Notes: a model not told the origin generated them from the sequence alone. A DNA stretch of 64,000 bases from Chitinophaga sp. sic0106 (GCF_019219075.1 NZ_JAHUWJ010000014.1:1-64000); one strand, 5' to 3'; shown: positions 1-7,650, counted from the stretch's first letter. Program-made: numbers and translations.

Positions 1-120
1 CCGCCAGCTTCCTTCAGATTCGCAGTCGCCCGCGACACCCTTGCTATTGGCTAACCCTTCCTACTACAAAGTGGGTTCGGGACTTGCACCCTATAGCAGA
101 TCGCCATGCCTGGCGCACAC
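1..120 (-). mobile_element. Group IIC intron, 5' end (runs off the left edge)
   Basis: Read on the minus strand from 120 downwards, the sequence starts GTGTGCG, fitting the GUGYG 5' splice-site consensus. It continues with the domain I blocks GGCATGG, CTATAGGGTG, AAGTCCCGAAC, GGTTAGCC, GCAAGGGTGTC and AATCTGAAGGAAGC. From memory, the same blocks occur in this order in the Oceanobacillus iheyensis group IIC intron. The element begins directly after the T-run of the metG terminator and in the same orientation, which is the known target preference of class C introns. The rest of the ribozyme, any reverse transcriptase/maturase gene and the 3' splice site lie outside the window, so activity cannot be judged. 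The exact first base could be 120 or 118. Confidence 0.85.
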
Positions 121-150
121 AAAAAAGTCCCGCCGGTAAGGCAGGACTTT
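121..150 (-). terminator. metG intrinsic terminator; intron insertion target
   Basis: On the minus strand a stem of about ten pairs (140-149 with 125-134, one mismatch, 5-nt loop) is followed by a run of six T. It lies 26 nt behind the metG stop codon. The intron at 120-1 begins immediately after the T-run. Confidence 0.85.
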
Positions 151-175
151 AAATTTATAACTTGGAAAGTTGAAC

Positions 176-2314
176 TCAGCTTACGCCGCTACCGGGCTTC
201 ACCGCCTCGGCAGGATTTACGAAAACGAGTTTACCGTTATCTTCTGCCATCAGGATCATGCCCTGGCTTTCAATACCACGCATTTTGCGGGGGGCCAGGT
301 TGGCCACCAGCGTTACCTGTTTGCCGATGATATCTTCCGGTGCGAAATGTGCTGCGATACCGGAAACAACGGTGCGTTGCTCGGTGCCGATATCTACCAG
401 TAATTTCAGCAGTTTATCAGCTTTTTCCACTTTTTCTGCGGTGATGATGGTACCCACGCGCAGGTCCAGTTTAGCGAAATCGTCGAACTGAATTTCCGGT
501 TTTGCAGGAGCAGCCGGTTTTTCTTCCTTCGGTGCCAATGCGGCGGCGGTAGCAGCTGCAGCAGCTTCGATGGCTTTTTTGGATGCTGCCAGTTTTGCCA
601 GCTGGGCATTGATGGCATCGTCTTCAATTTTCTTGAACAGCAGTTCAGGTTCACGGAGACTATACCCTACGCTCAGCAGTTTTGCAGAACCTGCATTTTC
701 CCAATCCAGCATACGTTCTACCACTTTCATCATGTGCATCATTTTCTTAGCGGTGAACGGCAGGAATGGATTGATAAGGATAGCCAGGTTTGCGGTCAGT
801 TGCAGACAAATATGCAGACAGATGTCGATGCGTTTTTGCAGCATCTCCAAATCATCTGCGGTGTATTTATCATGTGGTTCTCCTTTTTTCAGTTTTTCGA
901 TGGCTTTGGCCAGTATCCATGGCTCATTGCGCTGCATGTACTGGTTACCTTTACTGGAAAGCGCCATTACTTCGGATAAACCTTCTCTGAACTTGTAGGC
1001 TTCCAGCGCATTCTCCACACGTTCTTTTGCAGCTGCAAATTCTGCCAGCATCAGCCGGTCTTCGTCATTTACCAGGTCAGCATGCAATGCAGGCACTTTG
1101 CCTCCGCACAGCTTGTGCATCAGCACCATAGCGCGGTTTACGAAGTTACCCAGGTTATTTACCAGCTCATTGTTGTTCCTGTCCTGGAAATCTTTCCAGG
1201 TGAAGTCGTTATCTTTTGTTTCAGGAGCAGTGGAGGTAAGCACATAGCGCAGTACATCCTGCTGATCCGGGAAGTCGCAGATATAATCATTTACCCATAC
1301 GGCCCAGTTACGGGAGGTGGAGATTTTATCGCCTTCCAGGTTCAGGAATTCGTTTGCAGGTACGTTATCCGGGAGTACATATCCACCGTGTGCTTTCAGC
1401 ATGCTCGGGAATATGATACAGTGGAAAACGATGTTATCTTTCCCAATAAAATGAACCAGTTTGGTATCTTCCTGACACCAGTAGTCGGCCCAGTTATCAG
1501 TAAGTTCTTTTGTGGCAGAGATGTAACCGATCGGGGCGTCGAACCACACGTACAGCACTTTACCTTCGGCGTCTGGCAGTGGCACCTGGATACCCCAGTT
1601 GCTGTCGCGGGTCATCGCACGTGGGTGCAAACCGCTGTCCAACCAGCTTTTACACTGTCCGTACACGTTATTTTTCCACTCTTTATGACCTTCCAGCAGC
1701 CATTCATTGAGCCATGGTTCGTAGTTCTGTAAAGGCATGTACCAGTGTTTGGTTTTTTTCTTTACAGGCACGGCATCGCTGAGGGCGGAGTGCGGGTTGA
1801 TCAGTTCATCCGGGCTAAGGCTGTTACCGCATTTTTCGCATTGATCGCCATAGGCTTTATCGTTGCCGCAGTGCGGGCAGGTACCGATGATATATCTGTC
1901 GGCCAGGAACATGTTGGCCTTTGGATCATAATACTGTTCTGATTCTTTTTCCTCGAAAAGGCCGTCGTTGTACATTTTCAGGAAAAACTCAGCAGCGGTT
2001 TCATGGTGAACTTTGTTGCTGGTGCGGGAAAAGATATCGAAAGAGATACCCATTGCTGCAAAGCTGTCGCCAATAATTTTATGGTATTTATCCACAACGT
2101 CCTGTGGGGTGATGCCTTCCTTCATTGCTTTGATGGTGATGGGTACCCCATGTTCATCAGTTCCGCAAACGAATTTTACATCAGCTTTTTTGGCGCGAAG
2201 ATATCGCACGTAAATATCTGCGGGAATATAGCAGCCGGCCAGGTGCCCGATATGAACAGGGCCATTGGCATACGGTAACGCCGCAGTTATTAGATATCTG
2301 TTAAATTTTCCCAT
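176..2314 (-). CDS. metG: Methionine--tRNA ligase
   Basis: Class I aminoacyl-tRNA synthetase charging tRNA-Met with methionine in the cytoplasm. The 712-residue protein has the HIGH signature at residues 21-24, a Cys4 zinc knuckle (CPHCG and CEKCG, about residues 145-165), and a KISTS version of the KMSKS loop near residue 340. After an Ala/Lys-rich linker it ends in a C-terminal tRNA-binding (EMAP/Trbp111-like) domain from about residue 605, containing DLRVGTI. The length matches long bacterial MetRS enzymes with the appended dimerising domain. The gene is transcribed alone, divergent from the LD-carboxypeptidase gene, and ends at a strong terminator. No T-box or other leader riboswitch was seen in the 120 bp upstream. 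Confidence 0.97.
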   Translation of the reverse strand: MGKFNRYLITAALPYANGPVHIGHLAGCYIPADIYVRYLRAKKADVKFVCGTDEHGVPITIKAMKEGITPQDVVDKYHKIIGDSFAAMGISFDIFSRTSNKVHHETAAEFFLKMYNDGLFEEKESEQYYDPKANMFLADRYIIGTCPHCGNDKAYGDQCEKCGNSLSPDELINPHSALSDAVPVKKKTKHWYMPLQNYEPWLNEWLLEGHKEWKNNVYGQCKSWLDSGLHPRAMTRDSNWGIQVPLPDAEGKVLYVWFDAPIGYISATKELTDNWADYWCQEDTKLVHFIGKDNIVFHCIIFPSMLKAHGGYVLPDNVPANEFLNLEGDKISTSRNWAVWVNDYICDFPDQQDVLRYVLTSTAPETKDNDFTWKDFQDRNNNELVNNLGNFVNRAMVLMHKLCGGKVPALHADLVNDEDRLMLAEFAAAKERVENALEAYKFREGLSEVMALSSKGNQYMQRNEPWILAKAIEKLKKGEPHDKYTADDLEMLQKRIDICLHICLQLTANLAILINPFLPFTAKKMMHMMKVVERMLDWENAGSAKLLSVGYSLREPELLFKKIEDDAINAQLAKLAASKKAIEAAAAATAAALAPKEEKPAAPAKPEIQFDDFAKLDLRVGTIITAEKVEKADKLLKLLVDIGTEQRTVVSGIAAHFAPEDIIGKQVTLVANLAPRKMRGIESQGMILMAEDNGKLVFVNPAEAVKPGSGVS

Positions 2315-2415
2315 ACTATCTTAAAGAATACTAAAAATAATTTTGTTTTTGGAATAGCCAATGTAATTCATCAACTTAGTCCGGGCGATGTGTCCGTGAG
2401 GACATATCAATCTTA

Positions 2416-2423
2416 CAAAGGTA
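2416..2423 (-). promoter_or_regulatory. Probable metG promoter -7 box
   Basis: On the minus strand 2423-2416 reads TACCTTTG, a perfect match to the Bacteroidota -7 box TAnnTTTG, about 100 nt before the metG start. The -33 element is weak. A short hairpin (TGTCC/GGACA, about 2389-2402) would lie in the leader. Confidence 0.5.
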
Positions 2424-2435
2424 AACAAAAGTACA

Positions 2436-3350
2436 ATGGTAAGAATTCCACCATATCTGAAAAAAGGTGATTTAATAGGCATCACCTGCTCCAGCAGTAA
2501 AATGGAGCTGGCTGCTGCCGAGTATGCTGCGGAGGTAATCCGTGGCTGGGGCTATCGCGTACACCTTGGCATTACTGTGGGCACCAGTTTCCATAACTTC
2601 TCCGCCCCTGATGAGCTGCGGCTGGAAGAGCTGCAGGACATGCTGGATGATCCGGAGATCAAAGCTATACTTTTTGGTCGTGGCGGCTACGGTATGGGCT
2701 GTATAATCGACAAACTAAACCTTAAAAAGTTCCATAAGCATCCAAAATGGTTATGCGGCTACAGTGATATCACGGTATTGCATGCACATATCCATGAACG
2801 TTATGGCATTCCTACCATTCATTCCCTGATGTGTAGCGGCATTACGCCTGACACGGTGGAAGACGAATATGTACACAGCCTGGAACAGATTATCAAAGGC
2901 AGGAAATACAGTTACAATACCCCGTCCCATGTGCTCAACCGCGAAGGCAGTGCCAGTGGCTTGCTGGTAGGCGGTAATTTGTCCATGCTGGCTAACATAT
3001 CCGGTACTAAATCCCAGGTAAAAACGAAAGGAAAGATCCTGTTGCTCGAAGATATCGGGGAATACCGGTACAATGTGGACCGCATGATGTACAACCTGAA
3101 AAGGGCCGGGTGGCTGGATGGACTGGCCGGACTGGTAGTAGGCGCCTTTACCGATGGCAAGGAAACCCAGACCCCGTTCGGCCAGTCGGAATATGAGATC
3201 ATTCACAACCTGGTGAAAGATTACGATTATCCTGTTTGTTACAACTTCCCTATTGGCCATCAGCCGGCTAACTATGCGGTAAAATTAGGCATGAAGCACC
3301 ACCTGAAGGTAGGAGAAGCCAAAACGGTATTAAAACTGCACGCAGATTAA
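2436..3350 (+). CDS. LD-carboxypeptidase (peptidase family S66)
   Basis: Muramoyltetrapeptide carboxypeptidase-like enzyme that removes the terminal D-Ala from tetrapeptides during murein recycling. The 304-residue protein carries the family triad: Ser110 in GYSDIT, Glu205 in LLLEDIGE and His275 in IGHQPAN. GRGGYG (81-86) forms part of the N-terminal domain. No signal peptide is visible, so it is probably cytoplasmic, as expected for recycling. It is divergent from metG. Its stop codon overlaps the stop of the convergent ThiF-like gene by four bases, so the two transcripts run into each other. Family assignment is firm; exact peptide specificity is inferred. Confidence 0.92.
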   Translation: MVRIPPYLKKGDLIGITCSSSKMELAAAEYAAEVIRGWGYRVHLGITVGTSFHNFSAPDELRLEELQDMLDDPEIKAILFGRGGYGMGCIIDKLNLKKFHKHPKWLCGYSDITVLHAHIHERYGIPTIHSLMCSGITPDTVEDEYVHSLEQIIKGRKYSYNTPSHVLNREGSASGLLVGGNLSMLANISGTKSQVKTKGKILLLEDIGEYRYNVDRMMYNLKRAGWLDGLAGLVVGAFTDGKETQTPFGQSEYEIIHNLVKDYDYPVCYNFPIGHQPANYAVKLGMKHHLKVGEAKTVLKLHAD

Positions 3351-4159
3351 TCTTCCACATCCGGAACAATATCCAGTCCGTAGTCTTCTGCGGTCAGGAG
3401 GCCGTTTGTTTTCACGGCTTCCATGGCTTCCCTGTCAGCGGTTAGCTCATGTACCGTGTTGGTATTATGAAGATAGTCGATGCCGTATAGTTTGTTGGTA
3501 AGTCCGATCGGCACTTCAATCAGGTATTTGATCACATCTGTGGCGATGCGCATGCCGGTGGCGCCATGGGTAACCCCTAGTGCGCCTGCATCGTAGTTGC
3601 GGTAATCGTCTGTCAGGTCTTGTGCGCAGCGGTAGGATGCGGACCTTGTACCGTCAGGCATGGGCATATTGAAACCGCCGTACCAGGCGAGCCAGTTATG
3701 CACTTCTCCCACCACAAGTGGTTTATCGTGGATAATGCAGGCATCGTTGATCAGGAGGTGTGAGGGCAGATGTTGGGTGCAATCCACTACAATGTCGAAG
3801 CCATCGAGCAGAAACGCCATTGTTTGCGGTTTTGCCTGCAACAGCAACGGGAATGGGCGGGCAAACGGATTTACGCCATAGAGGCGGCTGCCGGCCATTT
3901 TAGCTTTGTGTTTTTTCACGTCCTGCACGTGGTAGATGGGCTGGCGTGGCATGTCTTCATCGTTGATAACGCCATAGTCCGCGATACCGATTATACCTAC
4001 CCCGCTGGCACCGAGATATTGGATCACCGGGCTGCCGAGGCCGCCGGCGCCGATAACGAGCACGCGGGACATTTTCAATTTTTCCTGCATCGCCAGTCCG
4101 AATCCCGGAACGGCAATAGCGTGTTTGAAGTGCTGGGCTTCTTTTTCACTAATAATCAT
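3347..4159 (-). CDS. ThiF/MoeB/HesA-family E1-like adenylyltransferase
   Basis: Member of the E1-like family that adenylates the C-terminus of a ubiquitin-like sulfur carrier (MoaD, ThiS) for molybdopterin or thiamine synthesis. The 270-residue protein has the nucleotide-binding GAGGLGSP loop (37-44), Asp61 after the second strand, and the Arg72-Gln73 pair. A single Cys in SYRC replaces the paired zinc Cys of MoeB, and no C-terminal CxxC is present, so the usual zinc site looks incomplete. The rhodanese domain of MoeBR types is absent. No sulfur-carrier gene lies nearby. It starts 15 bp behind the sensor kinase gene, suggesting cotranscription. Substrate not assignable. Confidence 0.8.
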   Translation of the reverse strand: MIISEKEAQHFKHAIAVPGFGLAMQEKLKMSRVLVIGAGGLGSPVIQYLGASGVGIIGIADYGVINDEDMPRQPIYHVQDVKKHKAKMAGSRLYGVNPFARPFPLLLQAKPQTMAFLLDGFDIVVDCTQHLPSHLLINDACIIHDKPLVVGEVHNWLAWYGGFNMPMPDGTRSASYRCAQDLTDDYRNYDAGALGVTHGATGMRIATDVIKYLIEVPIGLTNKLYGIDYLHNTNTVHELTADREAMEAVKTNGLLTAEDYGLDIVPDVED

Positions 4160-4174
4160 GCGCTGTTTCCTTTA

Positions 4175-5533
4175 CTATTCCTGTGGAAATTCGAGGGTGA
4201 ATTTACTTCCTTTCCCTACTACACTTTCCACTTTAATTTTTCCGTGATGAGCATCTACAATCGCTTTCACATAGCTGAGTCCGAGGCCGAAACCTTTTAC
4301 GTTGTGGACGTTGCCGGTGTGAGCGCGGTAGAACTTTTCAAAGATACGCGAAATAGTGTCGCGACTCATACCGATACCGTTATCGGTGATGATGATAAAC
4401 AGGCTTTTGCGGGTATTATGGGTGTTGATGGAAACTTCCAGGTTTTCTTTTGAGTATTTGATGGCGTTATCCAGGAGATTAAATATCACGTTGGAGAAAT
4501 GCACATCATCCGCCATGATCACCGGGTTAATGGCGTTCAGTTGGAGGTCCACCACGCCGTTTTTAGCCGCCAGCTGGAGCTGGAGGTTATCCACGGTGTG
4601 TTGTATGACGTCATGTACGTCGGTGGCTTGCAGTTTGAGGCCGATTTCGTCTTTTTCGAGCAGGGCCGACTGCAGGATGGATTCCACCTGTTTGTTCATG
4701 CGTTTATTTTCTTCCTTGATGATGCCGGAGAAATAGCGGATTTTATCTTTGTTATCCATCACTTTTTCATTGCCGATAGCGTCAATGGCGAGGGATATGG
4801 TGGCCAGCGGCGTTTTGAGCTCGTGGGTCATGTTATTGATAAAGTCCGATTTTATTTCAGATAGTTTCTTCTGGTTCAGCATCGTGCGGATGGTGAGTGC
4901 GAAGGCGGTGATGATGATGAGTGTAAAACTGATACCGCCGATGATCATATAGGTCAGTTGTCGCACTACTTCATCCTGGGTGGGGGTAATGAGGAACAAT
5001 TGTTCAGAATTGGTACCCATATTTTCATCCAGGGAGATGATTTTCATTTTATAGTCCTTGATTTGCCGGAGTGTATCCTTGTCCGTTAGTTTGCTGAACA
5101 GGTCGGCAAATCCGGGTGTCTGTATCCTCCATCCGGGGCGGAAGCCCGGTATTTGACCTGAAATAGCGAATTCAAAGTGGGTGGTGTCCAGCCGGTGTTC
5201 TTTGAGGCTGTTCATGATCACTTTTTGAATTTCGGTGGGGGTAAACAGGTCGCTTACACTGGGTTTGAATACCTGTGGTTTCCCGAAGTCGAGGTTCAGT
5301 GAATTATTGGTAGGATCGGTTGATGGATTGATGCGGAGTTGTACGGTACTGCCGCGGTGATTGATAAAGTACTGTCTGATATCGTACACTACATCAATGG
5401 CTCGCTGATCCAGCTGCTTGCTCTTGATAACGGCGGCACTTTTGATCCAGTTTACCTGGATATAAATGATGCCAAACAGAGAGATGGTGATGAGTGCAAC
5501 TATGACAGGAAAAATTCGCTTCAACGGTATCAT
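4175..5533 (-). CDS. Two-transmembrane sensor histidine kinase
   Basis: Membrane sensor kinase of 452 residues. TM1 is about residues 7-27 and TM2 about 192-216, enclosing a periplasmic domain of about 165 residues with no recognised fold. The HisKA phospho-acceptor is His237 in MTHELKTP. The HATPase domain shows NLLDNAIKYS, DNGIGM and GFGLGLSYV. There is no clear HAMP domain. No response-regulator gene lies next to it, which is unusual because such kinases are normally paired; its partner must be encoded elsewhere. The ThiF-like gene follows closely. The signal it senses is unknown. Confidence 0.92.
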   Translation of the reverse strand: MIPLKRIFPVIVALITISLFGIIYIQVNWIKSAAVIKSKQLDQRAIDVVYDIRQYFINHRGSTVQLRINPSTDPTNNSLNLDFGKPQVFKPSVSDLFTPTEIQKVIMNSLKEHRLDTTHFEFAISGQIPGFRPGWRIQTPGFADLFSKLTDKDTLRQIKDYKMKIISLDENMGTNSEQLFLITPTQDEVVRQLTYMIIGGISFTLIIITAFALTIRTMLNQKKLSEIKSDFINNMTHELKTPLATISLAIDAIGNEKVMDNKDKIRYFSGIIKEENKRMNKQVESILQSALLEKDEIGLKLQATDVHDVIQHTVDNLQLQLAAKNGVVDLQLNAINPVIMADDVHFSNVIFNLLDNAIKYSKENLEVSINTHNTRKSLFIIITDNGIGMSRDTISRIFEKFYRAHTGNVHNVKGFGLGLSYVKAIVDAHHGKIKVESVVGKGSKFTLEFPQE

Positions 5534-5732
5534 GCAAGTATATGTGAGCTCTAAATTTAAAGAAATAAGGGACGTTGTGGCAGTATTGTTTTGTTAAAAA
5601 CGATGCTTGCTATAGCAACAATGATACAAAATTAGAATGTTATGATAGTTTGTTGGCGCTGCGCCTGCAATTCAATATTACTTTAACGTAATTTTAACGG
5701 CGAAGTTCTGTTTTTTTTATTTCTTCTTTCCT

Positions 5733-5740
5733 TACCTTTG
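5733..5740 (+). promoter_or_regulatory. Promoter -7 box of the small RNA
   Basis: TACCTTTG matches TAnnTTTG exactly. It ends 3 nt before the first base of the long helix at 5744, where transcription would be expected to start. The -33 region is T-rich and weak. Confidence 0.6.
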
Positions 5741-5743
5741 TCC

Positions 5744-5891
5744 TATCAAACTGGTACTAAATTTGCTTAGTTAGGTTTGACAAAAGCACAAGAAATTAAA
5801 CTTTCTACATACATCGACGTGGATTCGTTCCATAAGCGATTTAGATTTTGGTTGATAAAATGGTAAGGAGGTTGTCTAGCCTCCTTTTTTT
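5744..5891 (+). ncRNA. Probable 6S-like small RNA with its own promoter and terminator
   Basis: About 148 nt lie between a consensus -7 box and an intrinsic terminator, with no convincing ORF. The ends pair over a long interrupted helix: 5744-5749 with 5852-5857, then 5757-5762 with 5839-5844, and 5765-5769 with 5833-5837. The segments are separated by internal loops, with a large open centre of about 60 nt. Within the centre AGAAA/TTTCT can form a small hairpin. This long bubble-bearing hairpin resembles 6S RNA and the Bacteroidota 6S-like motifs (Bacteroidales-1, Flavo-1), which bind RNA polymerase. The architecture is seen directly; the 6S identity is inference. Confidence 0.55.
5865..5891 (+). 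terminator. Terminator of the small RNA
   Basis: AAGGAGG (5865-5871) pairs with CCTCCTT (5880-5886) around an 8-nt loop and is followed by a T-run to 5891. No protein gene precedes it on the plus strand. Confidence 0.75.
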
Positions 5892-5990
5892 ATTTCTTCT
5901 ACTTTCCTTTTTTCTTTCCGTTTCATTTTATTTATTTTTTAGGGAGATGATATACAAGCTATTGAAAGCGTGTATGTTACATATTTATTT

Positions 5991-6055
5991 CCGGGCATTA
6001 TCCGGCACCTTCGGCGCCGGATAATGCCCGGCCGGGAGGGCTGGTGCCCTCCCGG
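5991..6055. repeat. Double-hairpin intergenic element
   Basis: Two perfect hairpins lie back to back. The first has a 16-bp stem (5991-6006 with 6016-6031) with a CC-TTC-GG tip inside its loop. The second has a 10-bp stem (6032-6041 with 6046-6055) and a TGGT loop. There is no T-run. The same architecture with different sequence recurs at 31524-31589 and 33051-33125. Confidence 0.7.
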
Positions 6056-6115
6056 CACCAGCTTTTCAGGTACACCAAGGTAAAAACTAACCCAGGTACT
6101 CTGTGCAACAGCTAC

Positions 6116-6400
6116 GAGCAGAGCAGGTGCGGGCACAACAGGTGCGAGCAGAGCAGGTGCGAGCAGAGCAGGTGCGGGCACAACAGGTGCGGGCACAACA
6201 GGTGCGGGCACAACAGGTGCGAGCAGAGCAGGTGCGAGCACAACAGGTGCGGGCACAACAGGTGCGGGCACAACAGGTGCGGGCACAACAGGTGCGGGCA
6301 CAACAGGTGCGGGCACAACAGGTGCGGGCACAACAGGTGCGGGCACAACAGGTGCGGGCAGAGCAGGTGCGGGCACAACAGGTGCGGGCACAACAGGTGT
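6116..6400. repeat. Minisatellite: 19 tandem copies of a 15-bp unit
   Basis: Nineteen contiguous 15-bp units. The major form is GGGCACAACAGGTGC (13 copies). Four copies are GAGCAGAGCAGGTGC, and two are hybrids of the halves (6236 and 6356), a pattern expected from slippage and unequal exchange. Because 15 is divisible by 3 and the unit lacks stops, every frame stays open, producing spurious ORFs on both strands. No start site, signal peptide or homologous flank supports a protein. The array sits between the double hairpin and a REP-like element. Confidence 0.9.
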
Positions 6401-6419
6401 CGAACTGCAAAGTGCCCAC

Positions 6420-6463
6420 CCGCGCGCAGCGCGGAACCCACCAGTGACACCGAAGGTGTCACT
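6420..6463 (-). repeat. REP-like element, copy 1
   Basis: Read on the minus strand: a 9-bp stem with TTC loop (6463-6443), an 8-nt spacer, then a 6-bp CCGCGC/GCGCGG stem with TGC loop (6434-6420). It is nearly identical to the element at 27914-27954 and related to 47715-47756. Confidence 0.7.
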
Positions 6464-6562
6464 AACTTAGCACCCACTGATAAAATCAAACCACATTTTT
6501 GCGTGATACACCTTTTCCGTGAAATCACTTAAATTTATACAAGTGAATAAAAATGAAAGCTT

Positions 6563-7114
6563 ATGGTAACCTTAGCGCCCGGCGTGTTGCTGATTGCAGA
6601 CCCATTTCTCAAAGACCCGAATTTTGCCCGCACAGTAGTATTGCTCTGTGAACATCAGGATAAAGGCAGCTTTGGCTTTGTACTGAACAAGCTGTTTGAC
6701 CAGCAGCTGGATGAGTTGATACCGGACGTGCTGGTATCCAAGGTACCGGTGTATGTGGGGGGACCAGTGCAGATGGATACCATTCACTTTGTGCACCAGC
6801 AGCCGGATGTAATCAGTGGCGGGATGCAGATAGGGCCTGGCATCTTCTGGGGCGGCCATTTTGACACGGTGGTAGAAAGTATAAATAACGGGCAGGTGGA
6901 CCTTGATAAGATTAAGTTCTTCATTGGGTATTCCGGCTGGAGCAGTGGACAGCTGGGTGAGGAAATGGAGGAAAAATCGTGGATTATTTCCCCGGCTACC
7001 ACCACACTTGTGTTCGACAAAGAGGAGCAGCAGATCTGGCAGAAAGCCTTAAAGAGCATGGGCAGCAATTTCGCGATGATGGCAAATTTCCCGATTGACC
7101 CTTCCCTTAACTAG
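6563..7114 (+). CDS. YqgE/AlgH family protein (DUF179)
   Basis: Conserved bacterial protein of 183 residues, the usual family length. It opens with PGVLLIADPFLKDPNFARTV, the family hallmark, followed by GFVLNK and YVGGPVQ blocks and GYSGWSSGQL near the C-terminus. The biochemical role is unresolved; in pseudomonads AlgH affects alginate expression. It is probably cytoplasmic, with no signal or membrane segment. It stands alone between the minisatellite region and a gene-free stretch. The start has the family-typical MVTLAPG sequence. Confidence 0.88.
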   Translation: MVTLAPGVLLIADPFLKDPNFARTVVLLCEHQDKGSFGFVLNKLFDQQLDELIPDVLVSKVPVYVGGPVQMDTIHFVHQQPDVISGGMQIGPGIFWGGHFDTVVESINNGQVDLDKIKFFIGYSGWSSGQLGEEMEEKSWIISPATTTLVFDKEEQQIWQKALKSMGSNFAMMANFPIDPSLN

Positions 7115-7308
7115 TCATTCCGGACAAGAGGCGGTTCCTATCTCACTAATATCTGTATCCTACAGTAATGGGTATACTATACCTGTAAAAATGAACAGGA
7201 ATTATATGATTATTTAAAACAAATTAAATATCTTGCTAAAGTAAGAGATCGTGAAGAGCGTATTGTAACCCACTGGGAAAACCGTATACCGAGTATTAGC
7301 ATACACCT

Positions 7309-7431
7309 ATGAAGGCAAAACCTATTGAAAAATCATTAGCACCTTCTCTGGCCACAAATGATGTCGAGCGTTTACCCGTGACTGTATACATACTGGCAAA
7401 AAATCATTGTAACTGCGAATTCATTAGGTAA
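7309..7431 (+). CDS. Possible 40-residue small protein (doubtful)
   Basis: ATG at 7309, TAA at 7429-7431. The start overlaps, as ATGA, the stop of an open frame that reads back to about 7163 (with NEQELYDYLKQ and REERIVTHWENR). Such overlaps suggest translational coupling, but the upstream frame lacks an obvious start codon and neither product is recognised. It may be the remains of a degraded gene. Confidence 0.2.
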   Translation: MKAKPIEKSLAPSLATNDVERLPVTVYILAKNHCNCEFIR

Positions 7432-7438
7432 TAATATA

Positions 7439-7558
7439 CAGCTTCACAACTGAAGCTGCCCTGTTGGAGGGACTACGTGTGGCTGGCTATTCGTATAGCC
7501 GGTACCGTAAGTGCCGAAAATGGGGTCTTAAAAACCCCGTGAATAATATTGTTTATTC
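7439..7558 (+). other. Five-hairpin structured region
   Basis: Consecutive potential hairpins: 7439-7446/7451-7458 (8 bp, loop CAAC); 7459-7462/7468-7471; 7483-7490/7495-7502 (8 bp, loop TCGT); 7522-7526 with the C-run at 7535-7538; 7541-7546/7553-7558. No T-run follows, and it matches no riboswitch known to me. The density of structure suggests an RNA element or regulatory leader on either strand. Confidence 0.3.
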
Positions 7559-7591
7559 AGCGGGTTTCTTCTAAGATTGGAATAGTTAGGA

Positions 7592-7624
7592 CAAAAAGAA
7601 AGGCCGGGTAATCTTACCCGGCCT
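7592..7624 (-). terminator. Terminator of atpD-atpC
   Basis: A perfect 10-bp stem (7614-7623 with 7602-7611) with a 2-nt loop, followed on the minus strand by TTTCTTTTT. It lies 27 nt behind the atpC stop. Confidence 0.85.
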
Positions 7625-7650
7625 GTTTCTAATATATTCAACTGGTGGTA

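Larger units (their letters stand above)
7115..7650. other. 536-bp gap: small overlapping ORFs and five hairpins
   Basis: No recognisable gene. The left half has an open frame from about 7163 to 7312 without a clear start, overlapping the 40-codon ORF at 7309-7431 by the sequence ATGA. The right half (7439-7558) holds five successive potential hairpins. The terminator of atpD-atpC occupies 7592-7624 on the minus strand. The region could hold a gene remnant, a structured RNA, or both. Confidence 0.5.

Noticed and set aside
2315..2435. T-box or SAM riboswitch upstream of metG.
   Set aside because: No T-box motif (TGGNACCGCG) or SAM aptamer core; only a short hairpin is present.
3347..3350. Frameshift between the LD-carboxypeptidase and ThiF-like genes.
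   Set aside because: The genes are convergent and simply share four bases at their stop codons; both proteins are full length.
6116..6400. Possible CRISPR array.
   Set aside because: Units are 15 bp and directly contiguous with no spacers, and there are no cas genes in the window.
5939..6532. Several long ORFs on both strands through the minisatellite (for example Arg-Ala-Gln-Gln-Val or Pro-Ala-Pro-Val-Val repeats).
   Set aside because: They exist only because the 15-bp unit has no stop in any frame. None has a signal, leader or conserved flank, and all frames are equally open.
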